A DNA stretch of 64,000 nt from assembly GCA_016788115.1 (NCBI GenBank), contig JAEURR010000007.1, positions 216,488-280,487 of the forward strand, written 5' to 3'. A program made the translations under genes and the position numbers. The notes below the pieces were generated by a model that saw only the letters and a list, made by a program, of their open reading frames with translations, did not search any database and was not told the origin of the DNA. How positions within the stretch are numbered: the stretch's first letter is position 1; the number at the start of each line of letters is the position of its first letter. Origin of the DNA: Chthonomonas sp. Its GTDB lineage: Bacteria > Armatimonadota > Fimbriimonadia > Fimbriimonadales > Fimbriimonadaceae. Below, piece after piece: positions 18,739-26,419 of the stretch.

Positions 18739-19692
18739 TTAGGCAGAAACGGGCAGCGGAACCGGGACCGAATCGAGCAACTGTGCGACGATCTGTTCGT
18801 TGGTCATGCCGCGAGCTCGCACTTCACCTCGCGCGATGATGCGGTGCGACAGGACCATGGCCGCGACCGACTTCACGTCCTCAGGGCGGACATAGTCGCT
18901 GCCCGCTAAGAGCGCTGCTGCTTGGGCCGCATGCGAGAGCATAAGGCTTCCACGGGGGGATGCGCCAACCACCAACAAACTGTGGCCGCGCGTCGCGCGG
19001 ACAATATCGACGACGTACTGGCGAATTGCTTCGCTCACGTGGACCTCACGGACTCCCGCCTGACAAGCGACCATTCTCTCGGGATCGCACACCTGCTGAA
19101 CCGATTCGAGCGGGTGGCTGGTCTGCTGGCCTCGCACGATTTCCATCTCAGCGTCGCGGTCGGGATAGCCCAGGCTCAAGCGCCCAAAGAAACGGTCGAG
19201 CTGAGCCTCGGGAAGCGGATAGGTGCCGGTCATCTCAATGTTGTTCTGCGTGGCGATGACGAAGAACGGTTGCGGGAGCTTGCGCGTTATACCGTCGGTC
19301 GAGACCTGCCGCTCTTCCATGGCTTCCAGGAGCGCGGCTTGGGTCTTGGGAGTCGCGCGGTTCACCTCGTCGACGAGGACGATGTTGCCGAACACCGGCC
19401 CCGGGCGGAACTCAAATGTTCCATCGTGCTGATGGTACATCGAGGTTCCCGTGATGTCGCTGGGCAACAGGTCGGCGGTGAACTGGACGCGCAGAAACTC
19501 GCCACCAATCGTCTTGGCAAGCGCTTTGGCCAAGGTCGTCTTCCCGACCCCCGGGATGTCTTCCAGGAGCAGGTGGCCATTGCACAGAAGTGCGAGGACC
19601 GCACGACGAATGACCTCGTCCTTACCGACGATGGCCTTTTCGACTTCGTGAATCATGGATTGAGCGAGCGATGATATCTCTGCGGGCTTCAA
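18739..19692 (-). CDS. MoxR-family AAA+ ATPase
   Basis: A 317-residue AAA+ chaperone-like ATPase. Walker A GVGKTTLAKALA is near residue 48, Walker B IVLVDEVNRATPKTQ near 108, and the sensor-1 ATQNN is present. The AAA lid domain completes the protein. The start is probably TTG 19692 with a GGAGA site seven bases upstream. It leads the moxR-DUF58-transglutaminase-holA operon. MoxR partners usually carry VWA-like domains, here the DUF58 protein. Confidence 0.93.
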   Translation of the reverse strand: MKPAEISSLAQSMIHEVEKAIVGKDEVIRRAVLALLCNGHLLLEDIPGVGKTTLAKALAKTIGGEFLRVQFTADLLPSDITGTSMYHQHDGTFEFRPGPVFGNIVLVDEVNRATPKTQAALLEAMEERQVSTDGITRKLPQPFFVIATQNNIEMTGTYPLPEAQLDRFFGRLSLGYPDRDAEMEIVRGQQTSHPLESVQQVCDPERMVACQAGVREVHVSEAIRQYVVDIVRATRGHSLLVVGASPRGSLMLSHAAQAAALLAGSDYVRPEDVKSVAAMVLSHRIIARGEVRARGMTNEQIVAQLLDSVPVPLPVSA

Positions 19693-19763
19693 ATAGCGTC
19701 TCCGTTTTAACTATTACGTTGCCATTGTGACGGAGATTCGCTGGCTCAAGGTTTGCCTTCAGG

Positions 19764-21095
19764 TTAAAGCAGCTCTCTCAGCGGTCCGGTACTGTCTCCG
19801 ATCTTGTCCATGTTTGCACCAAACCGGCTCAGCATCGACACGAAGAGGTTCGTCATCGGCGTGCCGGGGACGAATTGCAAGTGACGTCCCCCCTTCAGGC
19901 TTGAGCCACCTTTGCCCGCGAGCAAAATCGGAAGATCGTCGTGGTTATGGCGGTCGCCATCGCTAATGCCGCCGCCGTAGACGAGCAGCGTATTGTCCAA
20001 GAGCGTGCTATCACCCTCGCGGATCGACTGCATCTTGTTCAGCACGTAGGCCAGTTGCGCGACATGGAACTCGTCGATCCGGCGCTTGGCTTCGAGCCGG
20101 TGCGGGTCCTTCCCGTGGTGCGACATCTCGTGGTGGCCGTCACTCACGCCGATCATCGGGTACGCCCGGTTCGAGCCTTCGTTGGCAAACATAAGCGTCG
20201 CGATGCGAGTGAGGTCCGATTGGAAGGCGAGGATCATCATGTCCCCCATGAGTCGGATGTGCTCGCCGAAGTCTCCGGGGATACCCGCAGGCGTGGGGCC
20301 AACCTGTGCCCGACTCGCCTGAGTCTGCTCGAACCGTTCCATCCGGATCTCGATTTCTCGCACCGCGGCCAAATACTCTTGAAGCTTGTGACGGTCGCGT
20401 TGGCCCAGTTTGCTTTCGAGCGCGGTCGCCTCAGCTGAGGCATAGTCCAGAACACTCGCGCGGAGAGCGCGACGGCGAGCCTGCGCCTCGGGCCCCTGGT
20501 CTGCACTCCCGAAAAGCCGTTCGAATACCAGTCGTGGGTTGATCTCTTTGGCGACCGGCGAGGTAGAGCTGGACCAGCTCACGGAGCTGGAGTAGGCGCA
20601 CGAGTAGCCGCTGTCGCAGTCCCCGGACTGGGCACCGCGCTCGCAACCAAGCTCTAGGCTCGCAAATTGGGTGAGGTGACCCCGTTGCTGGGCAGCGAGC
20701 TGGTCGGCGCTGACTCCAACGTAGATGTCCGAGCCGTTCGTCTTTTTCGGTTGGCACCCGGTCAGCCAGGCTGCGGTGCTGCGGGCGTGGTCGCCAGGTC
20801 CGTCCCCATTCGCCTCGGCGTGTCGCTGCGCCAAGCCCGAAAGGATATTGAGCTGGTTTCGCACCGGATTGAGCGGCGACAGGAGCGGGGGCAGATCAGT
20901 CAACGCCCCGGCTGTCGCGGGTCGCCACGCGTCCATGCTCATGCCGTTCGGCACGAAGAGAAACGCCATGCGCACCGGTGCCTTTGGCGCAGAAACCGCG
21001 AGCGCTGTGAGCGGCATCATCGCTTCGAGCATAGGCAGCGCGATGGCGGATCCCATGCCACGCAGGACGGTTCGACGAGAGAGTGGTGCACTCAT
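19764..21095 (-). CDS. DUF1552 exported protein
   Basis: A 443-residue protein of the DUF1552 family, whose function is unknown. The N-terminus has a twin-arginine-like signal (SRRTVLRGMGSAIALPMLEAM). Family-typical features include FLFVPNGMSMDAWRP, the HARSTAAWLTG stretch, and the C-terminal LLVYGGGISDGDRHNHDDLP. In planctomycete-type genomes this family sits beside DUF1592/DUF1588 cytochrome-like proteins, as it does here four bases downstream of one. An alkaline phosphatase-like or metal-binding fold has been suggested for related DUF1501 proteins; that is not shown here. Confidence 0.88.
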   Translation of the reverse strand: MSAPLSRRTVLRGMGSAIALPMLEAMMPLTALAVSAPKAPVRMAFLFVPNGMSMDAWRPATAGALTDLPPLLSPLNPVRNQLNILSGLAQRHAEANGDGPGDHARSTAAWLTGCQPKKTNGSDIYVGVSADQLAAQQRGHLTQFASLELGCERGAQSGDCDSGYSCAYSSSVSWSSSTSPVAKEINPRLVFERLFGSADQGPEAQARRRALRASVLDYASAEATALESKLGQRDRHKLQEYLAAVREIEIRMERFEQTQASRAQVGPTPAGIPGDFGEHIRLMGDMMILAFQSDLTRIATLMFANEGSNRAYPMIGVSDGHHEMSHHGKDPHRLEAKRRIDEFHVAQLAYVLNKMQSIREGDSTLLDNTLLVYGGGISDGDRHNHDDLPILLAGKGGSSLKGGRHLQFVPGTPMTNLFVSMLSRFGANMDKIGDSTGPLRELL

Positions 21096-21099
21096 GATC

Positions 21100-23343
21100 T
21101 TAGGGGTTGCCTCCGCCCGTCTTCAAGAAGAGCGGGCTCTTAACGAGTTCCTGGACAAAGCTTGAGAATCGATACTGCGATTTGGCGGCAGCCGCGGCGA
21201 TGCGTCGGTGCTCGGCCAGGTCCGCTGGGGTGGGGCCGCGACCCAGCGCATAGGTCGCCAACCGCTCGGTGAAGTTGGTCGCGAAGAGGTCAACCCGATC
21301 CATGAGCAACTTTCGCAGGCCCTGGGGGCCCAGAAACTCCGTTCCGTCGTCGAGCTTCCCCGAGGCATCGATGGCGAACTTTCCGTCGACAGTGCGCCAT
21401 CGCCCCACCGGGTCGAAGTTCTCCAAGCTGAATCCGATGGCGTCCATCTGTTTGTGGCAGTTCGCGCAGGCCGGATTCGAACGGTGTGCCGCGAGTCGAT
21501 CGCGGATGCTCGTGGCGGCCACGACTGCGGGCGCATCATTGAGTACCCCAACACCGGGCGGAGGGGGCGGCGGCGGGGTGCCGAGGAGGTTCTCCAGCAC
21601 GAACTTGCCACGCTTCACCGGCGAAGTGCGGGTCGGGTTACTCGTGAGCGTCAGAATGCTCGCCTGGCCCAAGATTCCGCGTCGATCTGCTGAAGAGACG
21701 CTGACCCTCCGAAAACTGGTACCGGTCACGTCGGGCATACCGTAGAGTTGACCCAGTTCCCCATTCACAAAGGTGACCTGTCCGTCGAGAATCTCGGTTA
21801 CCGGTCGGTCATTGCGCACGATGTAGTCGAAGAAGCGGGTGGTCTCCTCGATCATCGACTTCACCAGCGATTGCGGCGCGGGACCGGCGACCGACTTGTC
21901 GGGCACGTGGCTTTGTAGCTTGCGCAACTGCAACCACTGCCCCGCAAACTCGGTGGATAGCGAGCGCGACTTAGGGTCCAAAATCATCCGGGCTACTTGT
22001 CGATCCAGTTCTTCGGGTTGCAGCAAGCTTCCATCCGCTGCACGGGCGTAGAGAGTATCGTCGGGCATGCTCGCCCAGAGGAAGTAGCTCAGCCGCGACG
22101 CAAGCTCGTACGCATCGAGCGGCCGAGACGCACCCGTCCCCTGCTCGATCCGGAAGAGGAATCGCGGGCTAGACAGCACCGAGGCGATCGCGGCGCGCAT
22201 TCCGTCCTCCCACTCGGTGAACTTCCTCGCCTGCGCCTCAAGTGCATCCAATTGATCTGCAGTGACTGGCCGACGCCACGCTTTGGCCGCAAACTGCTCG
22301 ATGGTCCGCCGAGTGATCGCACGGACATTGCCAGCGTCCGGCCGCTGCGCGAAAGCGCCCCCAGCGCTCGCCGTGCCTCGTAAGGGGCCGACGATCTTAA
22401 CTTGATGTAAGACAAGGTTGCGATCGGCCTTCGCACCGGGACTGAAAAAGTCGTTATCGAATGAGACGCCCAAGACGTTGGGACCCTTACCCATGCGGAC
22501 CACAACGGATACGACCATCCGCTGGTCCCGAGTTGCGCTGATGTCGAATGTTTTGATTTTCTCGCCGTTGAGCCAACACGACATCCGGCACGGCTCGTCG
22601 CCTGCTTGGTCTCCGTCCGCCGTGAGCTCCAGCCGATAGTCTCCCCCGACAAGCGTTTGGACCATGAGCTCACCCACCCCGTTCTTGTAGAACATACGCG
22701 AGTCACTCCCCAACGGAGAGCTGCTTGTCTTCGAGTCGAATTCAACTCCAGCGTGTACAAACTCCTTCTCGGAGGTATCGGGCACGAGTCGGCTGCTGAT
22801 GGTGATCGCGGCGTCAATATACTTCTCCATCAACAGTGGCGAAAGAGTAAGCACATCGCCATTCTGATCAAAGCCATACCCCACGTCGTCAGCCGGGAAA
22901 TCGTCTGCAAGCTTCAGATCCAATCCGGTGAGGTCGCGAATCGTGTTGTTGTACTCCGCGCGATTGAGCCTTCGCATCGTCACGCGTGGGGCCTCTGCGC
23001 TCAGGGAGGACTCCAAGAATCTCACCAGCGCCGAACGCTCGGCTGGCGTCGGCTGTTTCGCTCCCTTGGGAGGCATGTGGCCAGACTGGACTGCGCGCAG
23101 AGCCCGGCCATACAGCGTTGGGTTGGCCCGGATCTGCGCGACCGTTGGGTTGAGTGGCAAGGCAACATTCGCCGGTGCGAGGGCCTTGCCGTGGCAAGGC
23201 GAGCAGTACTGGTTCATCACCTGGCCACCAGACACGGGAGCCTGGAATGAGGCGGTGCTACCCAGCAACGAACCAGGGATCCACAATGCCCCAACAAGCA
23301 TCAAAGGGCCGATCGATCTGCTCACTGTTTTGATGCGAACCAC
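21100..23343 (-). CDS. secreted cytochrome-like DUF1587/1592/1588/1585 protein
   Basis: About 747 residues in the planctomycete-cytochrome multi-domain arrangement. An N-terminal CSPCHG heme-type motif near residue 50 is followed by the MPPKG stretch, DUF1587 (RRLNRAEYNNTIRDLTGLD), a carbohydrate-binding-like beta region, DUF1595/1592, DUF1588 and DUF1585, with a second CxxCH in CANCHKQMDAIGF. It is predicted to be exported. The longest frame begins at 23436, but GTG 23343 gives a clean signal peptide and lies six bases after a GATAAT hexamer, so I place the start there. It pairs with the DUF1552 gene. Possible roles in extracellular polymer oxidation are conjecture. Confidence 0.88.
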   Translation of the reverse strand: MVRIKTVSRSIGPLMLVGALWIPGSLLGSTASFQAPVSGGQVMNQYCSPCHGKALAPANVALPLNPTVAQIRANPTLYGRALRAVQSGHMPPKGAKQPTPAERSALVRFLESSLSAEAPRVTMRRLNRAEYNNTIRDLTGLDLKLADDFPADDVGYGFDQNGDVLTLSPLLMEKYIDAAITISSRLVPDTSEKEFVHAGVEFDSKTSSSPLGSDSRMFYKNGVGELMVQTLVGGDYRLELTADGDQAGDEPCRMSCWLNGEKIKTFDISATRDQRMVVSVVVRMGKGPNVLGVSFDNDFFSPGAKADRNLVLHQVKIVGPLRGTASAGGAFAQRPDAGNVRAITRRTIEQFAAKAWRRPVTADQLDALEAQARKFTEWEDGMRAAIASVLSSPRFLFRIEQGTGASRPLDAYELASRLSYFLWASMPDDTLYARAADGSLLQPEELDRQVARMILDPKSRSLSTEFAGQWLQLRKLQSHVPDKSVAGPAPQSLVKSMIEETTRFFDYIVRNDRPVTEILDGQVTFVNGELGQLYGMPDVTGTSFRRVSVSSADRRGILGQASILTLTSNPTRTSPVKRGKFVLENLLGTPPPPPPPGVGVLNDAPAVVAATSIRDRLAAHRSNPACANCHKQMDAIGFSLENFDPVGRWRTVDGKFAIDASGKLDDGTEFLGPQGLRKLLMDRVDLFATNFTERLATYALGRGPTPADLAEHRRIAAAAAKSQYRFSSFVQELVKSPLFLKTGGGNP

Positions 23344-23416
23344 AGTACTATTATCAACGAACATCGGGCGTGGACGCGTCACCACGCTCCAGTTGCGCCC
23401 AGATTGGAAGGATCCA

Positions 23417-24319
23417 ATGCCCGAACTCCCCGACATCGAACTCTATGCGGCTGCACTGCGACAACGGATCGTAGGCCAGCCGCTGCAGCAGTCGACGGTT
23501 AAAAGTCTATTCGCCTTGCGGTCAGTCGAGCCTCCGATGTCGGCACTCGCTGGCGCAGTTAGTAAGGATATCTTACGATTCGGCAAACGACTAGTATTTG
23601 TCTTCGACGCGCCTGCGGTGATGGTCACCCACCTCATGCTCGCCGGACGGCTCTTATGGGATGCGAAGCCGACATCCCTGGGCAAGGCGCTCCTCGCAAG
23701 CTGGCAGTTCCCGACGGGCACTTTGTACCTGACCGAGGCGGGCACGAAGCGGAGGGCCTCAATCACCCTCTTTCCGAATCTGGAGGCAGCAAGAGGCGCC
23801 ATTCCGGCTGCGCTCGAGCCGTTGGAGTGTACGGAACAGGAGTTCCTTAAGGCGGTTGGTGCCAGCAGCCGCACCCTCAAGCGAGCACTCATTGACCCAG
23901 CGACTCTCAGCGGTATAGGCAATGCTTACTCGGACGAGATTCTCCATCATGCAAGGCTCTCACCCGTCAGGCTAACGAATCATCTGGATAACCAAGAATG
24001 GTCTCGACTTTACTGCTCGACCCAGCATGTCCTCGGCCAAGCAATGCAGCACCTCAAGGACCACTTTGGCGATCGCTTTCCAGGCCGGGGCCAGATCACC
24101 GCATTTCGGCCTGAGTTCGCCGCCCACGGCAAGTTCGGTCAACCGTGTCCGGTGTGTGGAGTCCCCATTCAGCGGATCCGCTATGCCGAGAACGAGACCA
24201 ATTACTGCCCGCGGTGCCAGAACGAGGATCGTCTGCTCTCGGATCGGTCACTCGCCCGATTGCTCAAGGCAGATTGGCCCCGGACGGTCGAAGAGTTACT
24301 TGAGGGCAAACAGCGCTAG
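23417..24319 (+). CDS. Fpg/Nei-family DNA glycosylase
   Basis: Base-excision repair glycosylase and AP lyase of 300 residues that removes oxidised bases. The catalytic N-terminus is MPELPDIELY after Met removal, with the nucleophilic Pro and the adjacent Glu. The helix-two-turn-helix region includes IDPATLSGIGNAYSDEIL. A C-terminal zinc finger has CPVCG and CPRCQ. The residues between the cysteine pairs (RIRYAENETNYCPRCQ) differ from classical MutM, so I do not choose between Fpg and Nei. An excellent GGAAGGA site precedes ATG 23417. The longer open frame upstream overlaps the divergent cytochrome gene and is not coding. Confidence 0.92.
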   Translation: MPELPDIELYAAALRQRIVGQPLQQSTVKSLFALRSVEPPMSALAGAVSKDILRFGKRLVFVFDAPAVMVTHLMLAGRLLWDAKPTSLGKALLASWQFPTGTLYLTEAGTKRRASITLFPNLEAARGAIPAALEPLECTEQEFLKAVGASSRTLKRALIDPATLSGIGNAYSDEILHHARLSPVRLTNHLDNQEWSRLYCSTQHVLGQAMQHLKDHFGDRFPGRGQITAFRPEFAAHGKFGQPCPVCGVPIQRIRYAENETNYCPRCQNEDRLLSDRSLARLLKADWPRTVEELLEGKQR

Positions 24320-25491
24320 GCGCCGAGCTTGCCTGAGCCTTCGAGCGCGGCTTCGTACATCGCCAGTCGGGCGTGCATCTCAGCAAGGGTCGTTCGGTCG
24401 ATTCCTTCCGCGCCCTTGCGCAGAAGCTCGATGGCCTCGCGCTGGATTGTCACCGCTTTTCGGAGGTTGCCCATGCGGTAGTGCAGCAGAGCGGCCGTGT
24501 CCTTCACAAGCGCCGTTTCGGTGGGCTGCTCCTTGATAAGGGTCAAGGCTCGTTCGGCAAACTCCAGCGCCATCTTGTAGTTTGGCTCTTTCAGTTGGCC
24601 GTAGAATTCTTGAGCGATGTACCAAGCCATGGTGTTCAGCTGGACCCAGTTGTCCTTATAGATGCCGTCAGCTAGCTTACGGCCGTAATCGTAGGCCCGC
24701 TTCTCATCGACGTACAGGAGTGCATCGTAGCGCATGATTCCGATCTGAGATTCGAAGAGCGGGTGCTCTTCGAGCACCTTATCCAGTGTGGCCAAAACTG
24801 TCTTTAAGTCCTTCGACGCGTATGCCTCCTGCAGCTGGGTACTCACGGCCGACATCGCCTTGCGATAGTCGATTCTCGCGAGTTTCTGATCGAGGCCCTT
24901 CATCGCGAGCTCCCGTTCCTTCGCGACGTCCCACTTGCCCGCAACGACTTGGCCAAGCACCTTATCGAGCGTGGCGGGAGTACCGATCCATGCGAGAATG
25001 CCGTTCTGGTCGACGATGTACACCAGCGGAATTGTCTCCTGGGCTGCCGCATAGACCCAGTTTTCGAGCATCCAGTTCTTCTCGGTATCCACCACTATGG
25101 GAAATCGGATCTTGGAGTCCATGGTCTGGACGTACGATTTCACACCGCCCACGATGTCTTGCGTACCCGAGGAAGACTGCTTCTCCCATACAGCCACGCC
25201 GACCATGTCCACCTTCGAGGCGTACTTTTCGGCGAGCTGGCTCATGCGCGGCATCTCCGATCGACAGATGGGGCACCAAGTGGCGAAGAACTCGACGACG
25301 GTTACACGACCACTTTTGAATGATTCAAATCCGGAGTCTTTTACCAGTCGGGTGACCTGGATGTTGGGCGCTTTGTCGCCCACCATCAGCAACCCGGCAG
25401 GTGTTTGGGCTCGGGCCAGAGCCGCCACGCCCACTGCCCACAAGACGACCGCTACCGTCCTGATGCGCGTGTTCCAGATCGCCGTTCGCAT
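24316..25491 (-). CDS. exported TlpA/thioredoxin-like protein with C-terminal helical repeats
   Basis: About 391 residues. A signal peptide ends near ARAQ, then a thioredoxin-fold domain (about residues 35-175) carries the redox motif WCPIC and the cis-Pro loop IPLVYIVD. The rest is helical with TPR-like repeats ending in a region rich in Glu and Ala. It probably acts as a periplasmic thiol-disulfide or redoxin protein; the repeats may dock a partner. ATG 25491 is chosen because GGAG lies seven bases upstream. It overlaps the convergent glycosylase gene by four bases. Confidence 0.85.
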   Translation of the reverse strand: MRTAIWNTRIRTVAVVLWAVGVAALARAQTPAGLLMVGDKAPNIQVTRLVKDSGFESFKSGRVTVVEFFATWCPICRSEMPRMSQLAEKYASKVDMVGVAVWEKQSSSGTQDIVGGVKSYVQTMDSKIRFPIVVDTEKNWMLENWVYAAAQETIPLVYIVDQNGILAWIGTPATLDKVLGQVVAGKWDVAKERELAMKGLDQKLARIDYRKAMSAVSTQLQEAYASKDLKTVLATLDKVLEEHPLFESQIGIMRYDALLYVDEKRAYDYGRKLADGIYKDNWVQLNTMAWYIAQEFYGQLKEPNYKMALEFAERALTLIKEQPTETALVKDTAALLHYRMGNLRKAVTIQREAIELLRKGAEGIDRTTLAEMHARLAMYEAALEGSGKLGA

Positions 25492-25588
25492 TTTTGTCTC
25501 CAAGTCAATACTGTACTACAGCACGGATTCGTGAGTAAATTCCCTTGTCTTTGAAGCAATGCCACGTTTCGGTGGCCAAAATGAGATC

Positions 25589-26419
25589 ATGCCCCATGCC
25601 GTCGTGATCAAGCCGGACCAGTCCATCGACCTTGCCAAGTTCGACACTTGCGAGAAAGGTGGGCTCGATAAGGAGACCGCTCAGGCGAAAGTCGCTGAGC
25701 TCGGCAAACGACTGACCGAGCTTCAAGAGCTCATGTACGCCGCGGGTCGGAACAGCCTCTTAGTCTTGTTTCAGGGGCGAGATACCGCAGGTAAGGACGG
25801 TGCAATCAATCGAATGCTCGACTTCGTAAACGTGCAAAGCGCGCGGGTCGCTGCATTCAAAGTCCCGACTCCCGTCGAGCTTGCCCACGATTTCCTGTGG
25901 CGGGTGCACCAAGAGACGCCCGGCAAAGGCGGCATCACTGTTTTCAACCGCTCTCATTACGAAGACGTCCTGGTGGTGCGAGTGCATGAACTCGCGCCGA
26001 AGGAAGTGTGGTCCAAGCGGTACGAGCACATCAACAACTTCGAGCGTATCCTTACGGATAGCGGCACCATCCTGATCAAGTTCTGTCTGTGGATCAGCAA
26101 AGACGAGCAAGAGCAGCGGCTCCTTGACCGCGAGCAAGACCCGACGAAGAGTTGGAAACTTTCAGTCGGCGATTGGAAAGAGCGGGAGAAGTGGGACGAC
26201 TACACCGCCGCGTATGAAGACGTGCTCAAGCGGTGCAGCCCGGAGAACGCGCCATGGCGACTCATCGCCGCAGACCACAAGTGGTACCGCGACCTCGCCG
26301 TGATGGAGACACTGATCTCTGCGCTTGAGCCTTATGAAGCTGGTTGGCGAAAGCACCTTGAGGAGATCGGCGTAAAGGCGAGAGCCGAGCTCGAGGCGTT
26401 TCGCGCCGCCGTTCCCTAG
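25589..26419 (+). CDS. polyphosphate kinase 2 family protein (polyphosphate:nucleotide phosphotransferase)
   Basis: A 276-residue PPK2 enzyme that transfers phosphate between polyphosphate and nucleotides. Walker A is GRDTAGKDG, Walker B-like is FNRSHYEDVLVVRV, and the lid module WKLSVGDWKEREKWDDY follows. The FNRSHYEDV form is the one found in the class III-like polyphosphate:AMP/ADP phosphotransferases, so AMP or ADP is the likely acceptor. ATG 25589 is preferred over 25559, because the family starts shortly before the IDLAKFDT region. It is a single-gene unit. Confidence 0.92.
   Translation: MPHAVVIKPDQSIDLAKFDTCEKGGLDKETAQAKVAELGKRLTELQELMYAAGRNSLLVLFQGRDTAGKDGAINRMLDFVNVQSARVAAFKVPTPVELAHDFLWRVHQETPGKGGITVFNRSHYEDVLVVRVHELAPKEVWSKRYEHINNFERILTDSGTILIKFCLWISKDEQEQRLLDREQDPTKSWKLSVGDWKEREKWDDYTAAYEDVLKRCSPENAPWRLIAADHKWYRDLAVMETLISALEPYEAGWRKHLEEIGVKARAELEAFRAAVP

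Noticed and set aside
22928-23416. N-terminal extension of the DNA glycosylase
   Set aside because: It overlaps the divergent cytochrome gene and precedes a perfect MPELP start with a strong ribosome site.
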